Positions 48,092 to 59,926 are shown, counted from the stretch's first letter. The stretch: DNA of 64,000 bases from Mycolicibacter algericus DSM 45454 (GCF_002086455.1 NZ_MVHC01000010.1:59120-123119), one strand, 5' to 3'. Notes: a model not told the origin generated them from the sequence alone. Program-made: numbers and translations.

Positions 48092-48107
48092 TCGAAACTG
48101 TGTTCGA
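48092..48107 (-). promoter_or_regulatory. LexA (SOS) box of imuA'-imuB
   Basis: On the minus strand, TCGAACACAGTTTCGA matches TCGAAC-N4-GTTCGA at 11 of 12 defined positions. It lies 28 bases upstream of imuA'. Confidence 0.9.
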
Positions 48108-48304
48108 TAGGCCCGAGTGAACACTTCCCCACCGACAACCGTCAAGCCGGGCGGATCAGGCGTCCCGCGCGTCACATCCGCACCGCATCAGCAGACTTCG
48201 GGAACGGCCCCGGTTGTCGCTCAGCGGGGCAACAGCGACCGTGGCTTGCTGCTGTGGCAGCTGAGGCGGATGTGTCCACAGCGTGGAAAGTGACGGGTGT
48301 GTGT

Positions 48305-49873
48305 CTACTCCCACTCGATGGTGCCGGGCGGTTTGCTGGTGATGTCCAGCACGACGCGGTTGACCTCGGGCACCTCGTTGGTGATCCGGGTGGAGATGCG
48401 CTCGAGCACCTCGTAGGGCACCCGGGTCCAGTCGGCGGTCATGGCGTCCTCGCTGGAGACCGGCCGCAGCACGATCGGATGCCCGTAGGTGCGGCCGTCG
48501 CCCTGCACCCCGACCGAGCGGATGTCGGCCAGCAGCACCACCGGGCACTGCCAGATCTGATGGTCCAGACCGGCGGTAGTCAACTCCTCGCGGGCGATCG
48601 CATCGGCCTGACGCAGCGTCGCCAGCCGCTGGCCGGTGACCTCGCCGACGATCCGGATGCCCAGCCCCGGCCCGGGGAACGGTTGGCGCGCCACGATCTC
48701 CTCCGGCAGCCCCAACTCCCGTCCGACCGCGCGCACCTCATCTTTGAACAGCAGCCGCAACGGCTCGACGAGGGCGAACTTCAGGTCATCCGGCAGCCCG
48801 CCGACGTTGTGGTGGCTCTTGATGTTCGCGGTGCCGGCGCCCCCGCCGGATTCCACCACGTCCGGATACAGCGTGCCCTGCACCAGGAACTCGACGTCCC
48901 CTTCAGCGGCGTGGTCTACCAGGGTGTCTCGCACCGCACCCTCGAAGGCACGAATGAACTGCCGCCCGATGATCTTTCGCTTGCCCTCCGGGTCGGACAC
49001 CCCCGACAGCGCGTCCAGGAACGTCTCGGCGGCGTCGACCGTGATCAGCTTCGCCCCGGTGGCGGCGACGAAGTCCTCCTGCACCTGCTCGCGCTCCCCG
49101 GCGCGCAACAACCCGTGGTCGACGAACACACACGTCAGCCGGTCCCCGATGGCGCGCTGCACCAGCGCCGCGGCGACCGCGGAATCCACCCCACCGGACA
49201 ACCCGCAGATGGCGTGCCCGTCACCGATCTGCTCACCCACCTGCGCGATCAGGGCGTCGGCGATGTTGGCCGGCGTCCAGGACGCGTCGATCCCGGCGAA
49301 CTCGTGCAGAAACCGGCTGAGCACCCGCTGCCCGTACGGGGTGTGGATCACCTCCGGGTGGTACTGCACCCCGGCCAGCCGACGGGTCCGGTTCTCGAAC
49401 GCGGCCACCGGAGCGCCCGCGGTGCTGGCCACCACCGCGAACCCGTCCGGTGCCCCGGTCACCGCATCGCCATGGCTCATCCACACCGGCTGGGAAGCCG
49501 GGAAGCCCGAATGGAGTTCGCCGCCGGACACTTTCAGCTCGGTGCGGCCGTACTCACTGGTTCCGGTGCGCTCGACGGTGCCGCCGAGGGCGGCCGCCAT
49601 CGCCTGGAAGCCGTAGCAGATGCCGAACACCGGGATGCCGAGGTCGAACAGCGCCGGATCGAGCCGGGGGGCGCCGTCGGCGTAGACACTGGCCGGCCCG
49701 CCGGACAGCACGATCGCCCGCGGTTCACGCGCGGCGATCTCCTCGACGGTCGCGGTGTGCGGGACGACTTCGGAGAACACCCGCGCCTCCCGGACCCGGC
49801 GCGCGATCAGTTGGGCATACTGCGCGCCGAAGTCGATGACCAACACGGGGCGAGGCGATGGAGACGACACCAC
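48305..49873 (-). CDS. guaA: GMP synthase (glutamine-hydrolysing)
   Basis: Aminates XMP to GMP. The 522 residues have a class-I glutamine amidotransferase domain (1-200, with Cys in GICYGFQA and His/Glu in QYHPEV) and an ATP-pyrophosphatase domain (about 205-400) with SGGVDSAV. The C-terminal dimerisation domain ends in KPPGTIEWE. The GTG at 49873 is preferred; the next codon is also GTG. Corresponds to Rv3396c. The 240-bp gap to imuA' on the 3' side shows nothing beyond the LexA box. Confidence 0.96.
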   Translation of the reverse strand: MVSSPSPRPVLVIDFGAQYAQLIARRVREARVFSEVVPHTATVEEIAAREPRAIVLSGGPASVYADGAPRLDPALFDLGIPVFGICYGFQAMAAALGGTVERTGTSEYGRTELKVSGGELHSGFPASQPVWMSHGDAVTGAPDGFAVVASTAGAPVAAFENRTRRLAGVQYHPEVIHTPYGQRVLSRFLHEFAGIDASWTPANIADALIAQVGEQIGDGHAICGLSGGVDSAVAAALVQRAIGDRLTCVFVDHGLLRAGEREQVQEDFVAATGAKLITVDAAETFLDALSGVSDPEGKRKIIGRQFIRAFEGAVRDTLVDHAAEGDVEFLVQGTLYPDVVESGGGAGTANIKSHHNVGGLPDDLKFALVEPLRLLFKDEVRAVGRELGLPEEIVARQPFPGPGLGIRIVGEVTGQRLATLRQADAIAREELTTAGLDHQIWQCPVVLLADIRSVGVQGDGRTYGHPIVLRPVSSEDAMTADWTRVPYEVLERISTRITNEVPEVNRVVLDITSKPPGTIEWE

Positions 49874-49957
49874 AGAGAGCTTAGTGGCGGCAAACTCAAC
49901 CGATCCGACGGTAGGCATGGTGAAGTGGACACAGCCCGATCCGGAAGGGAGCAGTTC

Positions 49958-50710
49958 ATGGTGCTGGGCCTGCCCGAAACGGTGCGCGCCTGCCTGTTCG
50001 ACCTCGACGGTGTGCTCACCGACACCGCCAGCGTGCACACCAAGGCATGGAAGGCCATGTTCGACGCCTACCTGGCCCAGCGCGCCGAACGCACCGGCGC
50101 GCCGTTCGTGCCGTTCGACCCGATCGACGACTACCGGCGATTCGTCGACGGCCGCAAACGCGACGACGGGGTGCGCACCTTTTTGGCCAGCCGCGACATC
50201 GTGCTGCCCGACGGCGGCGACGACGACCCGCCCGACGCCGAAACCGTGCACGGCCTGGGCAACCGCAAGAACGCGGCGTTCCTCACGGCGCTGCAGGCCG
50301 ACGGGGTGGACGTGTTCGAAGGGTCGCGGCGTTACCTGGCGGCGGTCACCGCGGCAGGGCTGGCCACCGCGGTGGTGTCGGCCAGCGCCAACGCCGGCGA
50401 AGTGCTGGCGATCACCGGCCTGGAGAAGTTCATCGCGCTGCGCGTCGACGGGGTGACATTGCGCACCGAACACATCGCCGGCAAGCCGGCCCCGGACTCG
50501 TTCCTGGCCGCGGCGCAGCTGCTCGATGTCGCTCCCGGCGCGGCCGCGGTGTTCGAGGACGCACTGTCGGGGGTGGCGGCCGGCCGAGCCGGCGGGTTCG
50601 GTTTCGTGGTAGGCGTGGATCGGGTAGGTCAGGCCGAGGACCTGCTGCGCCACGGCGCCGACGTCGTTGTCACCGATCTGGAGGAACTGTTGGGAGAGCA
50701 GGCCGAATGA
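49958..50710 (+). CDS. HAD-family beta-phosphoglucomutase-like protein (Rv3400-like)
   Basis: This 250-residue HAD hydrolase has the nucleophile in [11 protein letters not shown], a cap domain, the Ser in [10 protein letters not shown], the Lys in [10 protein letters not shown] and the Mg site in [12 protein letters not shown]. It is of the beta-phosphoglucomutase subtype. It is coupled by ATGA to the GH65 phosphorylase gene, an arrangement typical of systems that phosphorolyse an alpha-glucoside to beta-glucose 1-phosphate and convert that to glucose 6-phosphate. A GGAAGGGAG site precedes the ATG. Confidence 0.94.
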   Translation: MVLGLPETVRACLFDLDGVLTDTASVHTKAWKAMFDAYLAQRAERTGAPFVPFDPIDDYRRFVDGRKRDDGVRTFLASRDIVLPDGGDDDPPDAETVHGLGNRKNAAFLTALQADGVDVFEGSRRYLAAVTAAGLATAVVSASANAGEVLAITGLEKFIALRVDGVTLRTEHIAGKPAPDSFLAAAQLLDVAPGAAAVFEDALSGVAAGRAGGFGFVVGVDRVGQAEDLLRHGADVVVTDLEELLGEQAE

Positions 50711-53067
50711 TTCCTGAGGACTATTTTCCGATCGAACCGTGGCAGATCCGCGAAATCGGGCTCAACCTGGATCTGCTCGGGCAGACCGAAGCGCTGTTCA
50801 CGCTGTCCAATGGGCATATCGGCTTGCGCGGCAACCTCGACGAGGGCGAGCCGTACGGCCTGCCCGGCACCTACCTGAACTCGTTCTACGAGGTGCGGCC
50901 GCTGCCCTACGCCGAAGCCGGGTTCGGCTATCCGCAGGCCGGGCAGACCGTCGTCAGCGTGACCAACGGCAAGATCCTGCGGCTGATGGTCGACGACGAG
51001 CCGTTCGACGTCCGCTACGGCGAACTGGTCGACCACGAGCGCATCCTGGACATGCGGGCGGGCACCCTGACCCGCCGGGTGCACTGGCGCTCCCCGGCCG
51101 GCAAACAGGTCAAGGTGCACTCGACCCGACTGGTGTCGCTGTCGCAGCGCAGCGTCGCGGCCATCGAATACGTCGTCGAGGCGGTCGACGAATTCGCGCG
51201 TGTGACAGTGCAATCCGAGCTGGTCGCCAACGAGGACCAACCGCCGACCTCCGGTGACCCGCGGGTCGCGGCGATTCTGGAGAACCCGCTGGAGGCCGTG
51301 GAGCGGGAGAACACCGACCGCGGCGCGGTGCTGGTGCACCGCACCCGGGCCAGTGACCTGATGATGGCCGCGGCCATGCACCACGAGATCGAGGTACCGG
51401 GCCGGGTCCAGGTCAACACCATGGCGATTTCCGACGTGGCCGCGACCACCGTGGTGTGCGGGCTGCGCCCGGGACAGAAACTGCGGATCATCAAGTACCT
51501 GGCCTACGGCTGGTCCAGTGAGCGGTCCCGGCCCGCGCTGCGCGACCAGGCGATCGCGGCGCTGACCGGCGCCCGCTACAGCGGCTGGCAGGGGCTGCTG
51601 GATTCCCAGCGGGCCTACCTCGACGACTTCTGGGACGGCGCCGACGTCGAGGTCGACGGCGATCCCGACTGCCAGCAGGCGGTCCGTTTCGCGCTGTTCC
51701 ACATCCTGCAGGCCAGTGCCCGCGCCGAACGCCGGGCGATCCCCAGCAAGGGACTGACCGGCACCGGCTACGACGGCCACACATTCTGGGACAGTGAGAG
51801 TTTCATCATCCCCGTGCTGACCTACACCGCGCCGCACGCGGCGGCCGACGCGCTGCGCTGGCGGTCCTCGACGCTCGACCTGGCCCGCGACCGGGCCACC
51901 GAACTCGGGCTGGCCGGGGCGGCGTTCCCGTGGCGGACGATCCGCGGCCAGGAATGCTCGGGGTACTGGCCGGCCGGCACCGCCGCCTGGCACATCAACG
52001 CCGACATCGCCGCGGCGTTCGAGCAGTACCGGCTCGTCACCGGGGACGGCTCGCTGGAGGCCGAGTGCGGGCTGGAGGTGCTGGTCGAGACCGCCCGGTT
52101 GTGGCGGTCGCTGGGTCACCACGACCGGCACGGGGTGTGGCACCTGTCGGGGGTGACCGGCCCCGACGAGTACACCGCGATCGTCCGCGACAACCTGTTC
52201 ACCAACCTAATGGCCGCCCACAACCTGCGCACCGCCGCCGACGCGTGTGCCCGCCACCCCGATGCCGCCCACGAGTTGGGGGTCACCAACGAGGAGATGG
52301 CCGGCTGGCGGGATGCCGCCGACGCGACGCACATCCCCTACGACGAGGAACTCGGCGTTCACCCGCAGTGCGAAGGCTTCACCTCCGCCGCGGAGTGGGA
52401 CTTCGACAACCGGACCACCTACCCGCTGTTGCTCAACGAGCCCTACGTGCGGCTGTACCCGGCCCAGGTGGTCAAGCAGGCCGACGTGCTGCTGGCCATG
52501 CACTGGCGAAGCCACGCGTTCACCCCCGAGCAGAAGGCCCGCAACGTCGACTACTACGAGCGGCGCACGGTGCGGGACTCGTCACTGTCGGCGTGCACCC
52601 AGGCGGTGATGTGCGCCGAGGTGGGGCACCTGGAGCTGGCCCACGACTACACCTACGAGACGGCGTTCGTCGACCTGCGCGATCTGCACGACAACACCCG
52701 CGAGGGACTGCACCTGGCGGCACTGGCGGGGACCTGGCTGGCGCTGGTGGCCGGCTTCGGCGGGCTGCGCGACGACCAGGGCGTGCTGTCACTGAACCCG
52801 GCTTTGCCGGAGGGGATCTCACGCCTGCGATTCCGGTTGCGCTGGAAGGGGTTCCGCGTGACGGTCAGCGCCACCGACGACGAGGTCAGCTACACCCTGC
52901 GTGACGGCCCGGACGGCCGGCTGACGATCCACCATGCCGGCAAGGAACTCGAACTGAGCACCCAGGCGCCCACCACGGTGCCGGCATGCCCGCGCGAGCC
53001 GCTGCTGCCGCCACCGATTCAGCCGCCCGGCCGCGCGCCCGCCCACCGGCGCCAGTTCGCGCGGTAG
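50707..53067 (+). CDS. Glycoside hydrolase family 65 protein (Rv3401-like; trehalose/maltose phosphorylase type)
   Basis: 786 residues, exactly the Rv3401 length. GH65 layout: N-terminal beta-sandwich (1-270), linker, (alpha/alpha)6 barrel (about 330-690) and C-terminal sheet. The general acid is Glu488 in VTGPDEYTA. The phosphate-loop region is consistent with a phosphorylase. It cleaves an alpha-glucoside such as trehalose, maltose or kojibiose to beta-glucose 1-phosphate; which one cannot be told. Coupled to the beta-phosphoglucomutase-like gene. Confidence 0.94.
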   Translation: MIPEDYFPIEPWQIREIGLNLDLLGQTEALFTLSNGHIGLRGNLDEGEPYGLPGTYLNSFYEVRPLPYAEAGFGYPQAGQTVVSVTNGKILRLMVDDEPFDVRYGELVDHERILDMRAGTLTRRVHWRSPAGKQVKVHSTRLVSLSQRSVAAIEYVVEAVDEFARVTVQSELVANEDQPPTSGDPRVAAILENPLEAVERENTDRGAVLVHRTRASDLMMAAAMHHEIEVPGRVQVNTMAISDVAATTVVCGLRPGQKLRIIKYLAYGWSSERSRPALRDQAIAALTGARYSGWQGLLDSQRAYLDDFWDGADVEVDGDPDCQQAVRFALFHILQASARAERRAIPSKGLTGTGYDGHTFWDSESFIIPVLTYTAPHAAADALRWRSSTLDLARDRATELGLAGAAFPWRTIRGQECSGYWPAGTAAWHINADIAAAFEQYRLVTGDGSLEAECGLEVLVETARLWRSLGHHDRHGVWHLSGVTGPDEYTAIVRDNLFTNLMAAHNLRTAADACARHPDAAHELGVTNEEMAGWRDAADATHIPYDEELGVHPQCEGFTSAAEWDFDNRTTYPLLLNEPYVRLYPAQVVKQADVLLAMHWRSHAFTPEQKARNVDYYERRTVRDSSLSACTQAVMCAEVGHLELAHDYTYETAFVDLRDLHDNTREGLHLAALAGTWLALVAGFGGLRDDQGVLSLNPALPEGISRLRFRLRWKGFRVTVSATDDEVSYTLRDGPDGRLTIHHAGKELELSTQAPTTVPACPREPLLPPPIQPPGRAPAHRRQFAR

Positions 53068-53083
53068 GTGTACAGCTGAGGTC

Positions 53084-54811
53084 TCAGCGCGTCCCCGCCG
53101 ACCACCGCAGCGCGCCGACGGCCTGATCGGGCACCGCCGGGTTCTTCGGCGCGATCGGCTCCAGCCGCCGGTAGGGCTCGCCCTGGGCCGGCCGCTGGTC
53201 GGCTTCACCCTTGTTCGGCCACAGCGACGCGGCCCGCTCGGCCTGCGCGGTGATCGACAGCGACGGGTTGACGCCGAGGTTGGCCGAGACCGCCGCACCG
53301 TCGGCCACCGCCAGCGTCGGGTAGCCGTACACCCGCTGGTAGGGGTCGATGACGCCGTGCTCGGGGCTGTCTCCGATCGCCGCGCCGCCCAGGAAGTGCG
53401 CGGTGAGCGGGATGTTGAACAGTTCCCCCCAGGTGCCGCCGGCCACGCCGTCGATCTTGGCGGCGATGCGGCGGGTGACCTCGTTACCGACCGGGATCCA
53501 GCTCGGGTTCGGTTCACCGTGGCCCTGCTTGCTGGTGTAGCGGCGGATGCCCAGCCTGCCGCGTTTGGTGAACGTGGTGATCGAGTTGTCCAGGTGCTGC
53601 ATGACCAGCGCGATCACGGTGCGCTCGCTCCACTGCTTGGGGTTGAGCAGCCGCAGGATGTGCGCGGGGTCTTCGCGGGCCTGATCCAGCAGCTGGCGCC
53701 AGCGCGGAACATCGGTGCCTTGCGGGCCGGCGCCGTCGGTCATCAGGGTCTGCAGCAGACCCATCGCGTTGGAGCCCTTGCCGTAGCGGACCGGTTCGAC
53801 GTGGGTGTCGGCGGTGGGATGGATCGAGGAGGTGATCGCCACACCGTGGGTCAGGTCCAGGTCCGGGTTGACGTCGAGGGTCGCCGCGCCGACGATCGAT
53901 TCGGAGTTGGTGCGGGTCAGCACGCCCAGCTTGTCGGACAGTCGGGGCAGCTTCCCCCGGTCCCGCATCTTGAACAGCAGCTTCTGGGTGTTGTAGGTGC
54001 CCGCGGCCAGGATCAGATACCGGGCGGTGAAGATCTTGCGTTGCCGGCGCACACGCAGGCCGGTGCGCACCGTCCGCACCTGCCACAGCCCGTCGCCGCC
54101 CTGCTCGAAGGCGGTCACGGTCGTCATCGGATGCACTTGCGCGCCAGCCGATTCCGCCAGGTACAGGTAGTTCTTCACCAGGGTGTTCTTGGCGCCCCAC
54201 CGGCAGCCCGTCATGCACTCGCCGCACTCCAGGCAACCGGTGCGCTGCGGCCCGGCGCCGCCGAAGTACGGGTCGGGCACCGTCTTGCCCGGGGTCTTCT
54301 CGCCGTCCTCACCGAAGAACACCCCGACCGGAGTGGCCACGAACGTGTCACCGACTCCCATGTCGTCGGCAACCTGCTTGACGATGCGGTCGGCGTCGGT
54401 GAACGTCGGGTTCTTGACCACCCCGAGCATCCGCTGGGCCTGGTCGTAGTGCGGCATCAGCTCGGCGCGCCAATCGGTGATGTGCGCCCACTGCTTGTCG
54501 GCGAAGAACGGCTCCGGCGGGACGTAGAGGGTGTTGGCGTAGTTCAGCGATCCGCCGCCCACCCCCGCGCCGGCCAGCACCATGACGTTGTTGAGCAGGT
54601 GGATCCGCTGGATGCCGTAGCACCCCAGTTTCGGCGCCCACAGGAAATCCCGCAGGTGCCAGGAGTTCTTGGCGAAGTCCGGGTCGGCGTAGCGGCGGCC
54701 CGCCTCCAAAACACCGACGCGGTAGCCCTTCTCGGTCAGTCGCAGCGCGCTGACGCTGCCACCGAACCCCGAGCCGATGATGAGGACGTCATAATCCGGC
54801 TGTGTCGACAC
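53084..54811 (-). CDS. choD: Cholesterol oxidase-like GMC oxidoreductase ChoD
   Basis: A 575-residue GMC-family flavoprotein. The FAD motif is IIGSGFGGSVSALRL at 10-24, with GAGVGGGSLNYAN following. The C-terminal block LTAHFLGGAAIGDSP and NLGVNPSLSITA carry the conserved His and Asn of the active site. A four-Cys stretch CLECGECMTGC lies near 190-200. Annotated in M. tuberculosis as cholesterol oxidase (Rv3409c), although its role there is disputed. GTG start. No signal peptide. Confidence 0.92.
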   Translation of the reverse strand: MSTQPDYDVLIIGSGFGGSVSALRLTEKGYRVGVLEAGRRYADPDFAKNSWHLRDFLWAPKLGCYGIQRIHLLNNVMVLAGAGVGGGSLNYANTLYVPPEPFFADKQWAHITDWRAELMPHYDQAQRMLGVVKNPTFTDADRIVKQVADDMGVGDTFVATPVGVFFGEDGEKTPGKTVPDPYFGGAGPQRTGCLECGECMTGCRWGAKNTLVKNYLYLAESAGAQVHPMTTVTAFEQGGDGLWQVRTVRTGLRVRRQRKIFTARYLILAAGTYNTQKLLFKMRDRGKLPRLSDKLGVLTRTNSESIVGAATLDVNPDLDLTHGVAITSSIHPTADTHVEPVRYGKGSNAMGLLQTLMTDGAGPQGTDVPRWRQLLDQAREDPAHILRLLNPKQWSERTVIALVMQHLDNSITTFTKRGRLGIRRYTSKQGHGEPNPSWIPVGNEVTRRIAAKIDGVAGGTWGELFNIPLTAHFLGGAAIGDSPEHGVIDPYQRVYGYPTLAVADGAAVSANLGVNPSLSITAQAERAASLWPNKGEADQRPAQGEPYRRLEPIAPKNPAVPDQAVGALRWSAGTR

Positions 54812-54845
54812 GCCATGAGCCTACCGGGGGGTAACCTCCCCCGGG

Positions 54846-55982
54846 TCAGCTCCCGACGGTCAGCCCGACCTTCTGGAATTCCTTGAGGTCGCAGTAGCCC
54901 GCCTTGGCCATCGACCGGCGCAGCCCGCCGACCAGGTTCAATGAGCCGAACGGATCGTCCGAGGGCCCGTCGAGCACCTGTGCCAGGCCCGGGCGCTCAC
55001 CGTAGGCGACCTGCATCAGCGCGCCACGCGGCAGCGACGGGTGCGCCGCCGCCGACGGCCAGTACCAGCCCTCACCCTGCGCCTCGGCGGCGGCGGCCAG
55101 CGGCGTGCCCAGCACCACCGCGTCGGCGCCGCAGGCGATCGCCTTGGCCAGGTCCCCGGAGGTGTGGATGTCGCCGTCGGCCAGCACATGCACGTAACGC
55201 CCGCCGGTCTCGTCCAGGTATTCGCGGCGGGCCGCGGCGGCGTCGGCGATCGCGGTGGCCATCGGCACCGAGATGCCCAGCACCTCATCGGAGGTGGTCA
55301 CCCCGGCGGTGGAGCCGTAGCCGACGATCACCCCGGCCGCCCCGGTGCGCATCAGGTGCAGCGCGGTGCGGTGGTCGATCACCCCGCCGGCCACCACCGG
55401 GATGTCGAGCTCGGAGATGAACGTCTTGAGGTTCAGCGGTTCGCCATCGTTGGCGACGCGTTCGGCGGAGATGATGGTGCCCTGGATGACCAGCAGGTCG
55501 ATGCCGGCCGTCACCAGGGCCGGCGTGAGTGCTGCGGCGTTCTGCGGGCTGACTCGCACCGCGGTGGTCACACCGGCCTCGCGGATGCGCGCCACCGCGG
55601 CGCCCAGCAAATCGGGGTCCAACGGCGCGGCGTGCAGCTGCTGCAGCAGCCGGATCGACGCCTCCGGCTCCGGTTCCTTGTCCGCAGCGGCCACGACCTG
55701 GGCGATCTTGTCCGCGACGTCGGCGTGCCGGCCGATCAGCCCTTCGCCGTTGAGCACCCCGAGCCCACCGAGCCGGCCGAGTTCGATCGCGAACTCCGGG
55801 GAGACCAGCGAGTCGGTGGGGTGTGCCAACACCGGGATCTCGAACCGGTAGGCGTCCAGCTGCCAGGCCGTGGAGACGTCCTTGGAGGAGCGGGTGCGCC
55901 GAGACGGCACGATGTTGATGTCGTCGAGCTCATAGGTGCGCCGGGCGGTGCGGCCCATGCCGATCTCAACCATGTCACGCAT
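54846..55982 (-). CDS. guaB3: IMP dehydrogenase-family protein GuaB3
   Basis: A 378-residue TIM-barrel protein of the IMPDH/GMP reductase family lacking CBS domains. Segments YELDDINIVPSRRTRS, VIVGYGSTAGVTTSDEVLG and GGLRRSMAKAGYCDLKEFQ are as in Rv3410c. The usual catalytic Cys loop (GSICTTR) is replaced by GYGSTAGVTT, so it may not be an IMPDH. ATG 55982 has GAGG upstream; ATG 55973 is the start used for Rv3410c. Adjacent to and in the same direction as guaB2. Confidence 0.95.
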   Translation of the reverse strand: MRDMVEIGMGRTARRTYELDDINIVPSRRTRSSKDVSTAWQLDAYRFEIPVLAHPTDSLVSPEFAIELGRLGGLGVLNGEGLIGRHADVADKIAQVVAAADKEPEPEASIRLLQQLHAAPLDPDLLGAAVARIREAGVTTAVRVSPQNAAALTPALVTAGIDLLVIQGTIISAERVANDGEPLNLKTFISELDIPVVAGGVIDHRTALHLMRTGAAGVIVGYGSTAGVTTSDEVLGISVPMATAIADAAAARREYLDETGGRYVHVLADGDIHTSGDLAKAIACGADAVVLGTPLAAAAEAQGEGWYWPSAAAHPSLPRGALMQVAYGERPGLAQVLDGPSDDPFGSLNLVGGLRRSMAKAGYCDLKEFQKVGLTVGS

Positions 55983-56038
55983 GACGGGTCAGCCTCGTTT
56001 CTGTTTCGCTGCGCGGATGCGCCGGGACGAACGCCTGC

Positions 56039-57643
<1,605 letters not shown>

Positions 57644-57784
57644 CTACGCAGCCGGGGTGAGACGTCCATCCTAATCGCGGCGCGCGACGGCGTTCGTTCC
57701 CCACCACCCTTGCCGGTCATGCGGGCCGCTGAACGGCTCCGGGCACCGGCCGCTGGCATTCTGTCGTGACCTCTGCGTACCCTG

Positions 57785-58195
57785 ATGGGCGTGCGTGACC
57801 ACCTGCCACCCGGTTTACCGCCTGACCCGTTCGCCGACGATCCCTACGACCCGTCTGCCGCGCTGGACGCCGTCGAACCGGGGCAACCGCTGGATCCGCA
57901 GGAGCGGACCGCGGTCGAAGCCGACCTCGCCGATCTGGCGGTCTACGAAGCACTGTTGGCGCACCGGGGCATCCGCGGCCTGGTGGTGTGCTGCGACGAC
58001 TGTCAGCAGGACCACTATCACGACTGGGACATGCTGCGCGCCAACCTGCTGCAGCTGCTCATCGACGGCACCGTCCGCCCGCACGAACCGGCTTACGACC
58101 CCGAACCCGACAGCTACGTGACCTGGGATTACTGCCGCGGCTATGCCGATGCGTCGCTCAACGGCGCGACTTCGGAGGCCGACGGCTACCGCTGA
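57785..58195 (+). CDS. DUF5319 protein (Rv3412-like)
   Basis: 136 residues, same length as Rv3412. The core has VVCCDDCQQDHYHDWDMLR, with three Cys and two His that could bind a metal, followed by a C-terminal VTWDYCRGYAD. It is divergent from guaB2. Cytoplasmic by composition. Function unknown. Confidence 0.92.
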   Translation: MGVRDHLPPGLPPDPFADDPYDPSAALDAVEPGQPLDPQERTAVEADLADLAVYEALLAHRGIRGLVVCCDDCQQDHYHDWDMLRANLLQLLIDGTVRPHEPAYDPEPDSYVTWDYCRGYADASLNGATSEADGYR

Positions 58196-58204
58196 GCCGC
58201 CGGA

Positions 58205-59017
58205 TCAGCCGCGCTGCCACCTACCGCCGCGGCGACGCACCAGCTCGGCGGCGTCGTCACGCAGCTTCAGCAATTCCTCGACCGTCCACCGCGCGCCGGC
58301 TACATCGACCAGGTCGATCAACATGCAGGCCAGTGCCCATCGCAGCGGGACCAGACCCAGCCGGTCGGCGTCTTGTAGCGCCGTGGTGGCCACGGCGCAC
58401 GCTTTGTCGACGCTGCCGGCGCAACACAGCGCCCCGGCCAGCACCACCCGGCTTTTCACCCGATGGCGCGCCATCGTCTCGGGAGTCAGCTCCAGGGCGT
58501 GCTCGGCGTGCCGCACCGCGGTGGCGCCGTCGCCGGTGACCATGGCCAATTCGGCCGTCACCCAGTTCCGGCGCACCGCCAGGCGCGCCGGCGCCTTCGG
58601 TTGCGGCAGCCCTACCGCCCGTTCCAGCAGTGCCGCCGAGGCCGCGAAGCGCCCGACGCCCAGGGCGTCGGCGGCCAGCCCGACCAGCGCATCCGCGGTG
58701 GCCTCCGGGTCGACTCCGCCGTCATTGAAGGCCAGCGCCAGCGCTCGGCCGTCGCGGCCGCGGGCCTGCTGGTGCCCACCGAGTTGGCGCAGGAACGATG
58801 CCTGCGTGCTGTGCGCCAGCGATGCCAGCGGTCCGGCCGGCGCCTCGCGCAGCAGCGCCGCCAGATCGGTGCCGGCGCTGGCGTAACGCCCCTGACCGCC
58901 GGCGGCGACCGCACGCAACCACCGCTGCCGGGGGGTGATCGCGGCCGGCAACGGCCAGCGCCCGGGCGCATCGCCGAACGCGGCGGCGGCCAGCACCGCG
59001 TCTGGGTCCTCGATCAT
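58205..59017 (-). CDS. Conserved hypothetical helical-repeat protein (Rv3415c-like)
   Basis: A 270-residue Ala/Leu-rich helical protein with TPR-like repeats (RHAEHALELTP and similar helices) but no named domain. In M. tuberculosis the equivalent sits between sigD and whiB3 and is divergent from whiB3, as here. It converges on the DUF5319 gene with 9 bases between them. Function unknown. Confidence 0.88.
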   Translation of the reverse strand: MIEDPDAVLAAAAFGDAPGRWPLPAAITPRQRWLRAVAAGGQGRYASAGTDLAALLREAPAGPLASLAHSTQASFLRQLGGHQQARGRDGRALALAFNDGGVDPEATADALVGLAADALGVGRFAASAALLERAVGLPQPKAPARLAVRRNWVTAELAMVTGDGATAVRHAEHALELTPETMARHRVKSRVVLAGALCCAGSVDKACAVATTALQDADRLGLVPLRWALACMLIDLVDVAGARWTVEELLKLRDDAAELVRRRGGRWQRG

Positions 59018-59257
59018 CGCTGCGCGACGTTACGCGGCCGGATCAGCGTCGCGTCGTCCGCCCCGGAAGAACATCCGCCCTCAGGGAATGTCCATCGCCT
59101 TAGGCCAGCCTTTCTTAACGGTTCCGTAGGTCTAACTTCAGACGCTTTGGTTACGGTCCCGTCAGCGCCGGATATCGCCGGCGCTGTTTTACGCGCACCA
59201 CCAGACACCTCAACGGCCGCAACCGATCCGGTCGACCAGGTTTTGAGAGGGGTTCCC

Positions 59258-59545
59258 ATGCCACAGGTTGAGCAGCTGCCCGGCCGCAATGCGGACGTAT
59301 GGGATTGGCAACTCCGAGGAGCGTGCCGGGGCGTTGACTCGTCGGTGTTCTTCCCGCCCGACGGGGAGCGCGGCCGCGCCCGGGCTCAGCGGGAGCAGAA
59401 CGCCAAACGGTGGTGCCGCAGCTGCCCGGTGCTGGAGCAGTGCCGGGCGCACGCACTTGCCGTGGGCGAGCCCTACGGGATCTGGGGCGGGATGTCGGAA
59501 TCCGAGCGGCACGCCGCGCTGCGCTGCCTGCGGCCCAGCGGCTGA
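59258..59545 (+). CDS. whiB3: Redox-sensing [4Fe-4S] transcription factor WhiB3
   Basis: A 95-residue WhiB protein. Fe-S ligands are Cys23, Cys53, Cys56 and Cys62, and the beta-turn GIWGG is at 74-78, with a basic C-terminus reduced compared with M. tuberculosis WhiB3 (its last residues end in LRPSG and lack the RGIRR tail). The N-terminus MPQVEQLPGRNADVWDWQL is typical of WhiB3. It senses redox and NO and controls lipid synthesis in M. tuberculosis. The upstream gap from 59018 to 59257 holds the promoter for this gene and for the divergent gene. Confidence 0.95.
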   Translation: MPQVEQLPGRNADVWDWQLRGACRGVDSSVFFPPDGERGRARAQREQNAKRWCRSCPVLEQCRAHALAVGEPYGIWGGMSESERHAALRCLRPSG

Positions 59546-59554
59546 GTCCTGAAG

Positions 59555-59592
59555 CCCCCCGGCCGGCCTGCAGCGCCGGGCCGGGAGGTTTT
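59555..59592 (+). terminator. Terminator after whiB3
   Basis: A GC-rich stem (CCCCCCGGCCGGC with GCCGGGCCGGGAGG, loop CTGCAGC) followed directly by TTTT, 10 bases past the whiB3 stop. This is the most convincing intrinsic terminator in the window. Confidence 0.75.
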
Positions 59593-59597
59593 CGAGC

Positions 59598-59620
59598 AGC
59601 CCCCGCCTGGTTCGGGGGCT
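59598..59620 (+). terminator. Second hairpin after whiB3
   Basis: AGCCCCCG (59598-59605) pairs perfectly with CGGGGGCT (59613-59620) around a 7-base loop, only 5 bases after the first terminator. The stem is symmetric, so it could act on either strand. Confidence 0.6.
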
Positions 59621-59668
59621 GTTCGCAACTCGGGGTGATTGTCGGACCTTTGGTGTTGAGTTGCGGAT

Positions 59669-59926
59669 ATGCAACCCGCACCCGTGATCGGGTCCATCCT
59701 CGCCGGACTGACAGCTCTGGGCTTGGGCATCAGCCCGGTCGCCACGGCCGAGCCGAAGCCGGACCTGTGCTTTGACCCGCGACTCTGTGGAGATCTGAGT
59801 ACGGTCTACTACTGCCCCGACACCGGCCAGGTGGTCGGTGCGTTCGCCCCGTGCCCCTCGCTGCGGACCGGGCCGTACCGTCCCGGCGGTCTGCAGCCCG
59901 GCGGGACGGTGACCCCACTGGGCTGA
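59669..59926 (+). CDS. Small secreted four-cysteine protein, paralogue of 27958-28203
   Basis: An 85-residue exported protein. The signal peptide ends ATA near residue 27. The mature part has Cys in CFDPRLC, YYCPDTGQ and FAPCPS and a GPY motif, the same plan as the protein at 27958-28203. A Pro/Gly tail follows (RPGGLQPGGTVTPLG). Function unknown. Confidence 0.78.
   Translation: MQPAPVIGSILAGLTALGLGISPVATAEPKPDLCFDPRLCGDLSTVYYCPDTGQVVGAFAPCPSLRTGPYRPGGLQPGGTVTPLG

Noticed and set aside
48108..48304. A small gene between imuA' and guaA
   Set aside because: No frame has a plausible start with a ribosome site and coding bias. Only the LexA box beside imuA' is supported.
59100..59118. IdeR-like palindrome (TTAGG...TTAA) between the Rv3415c-like gene and whiB3
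   Set aside because: Only 13 of 19 positions match the iron-box consensus and the centre is wrong. Not enough to claim iron control.
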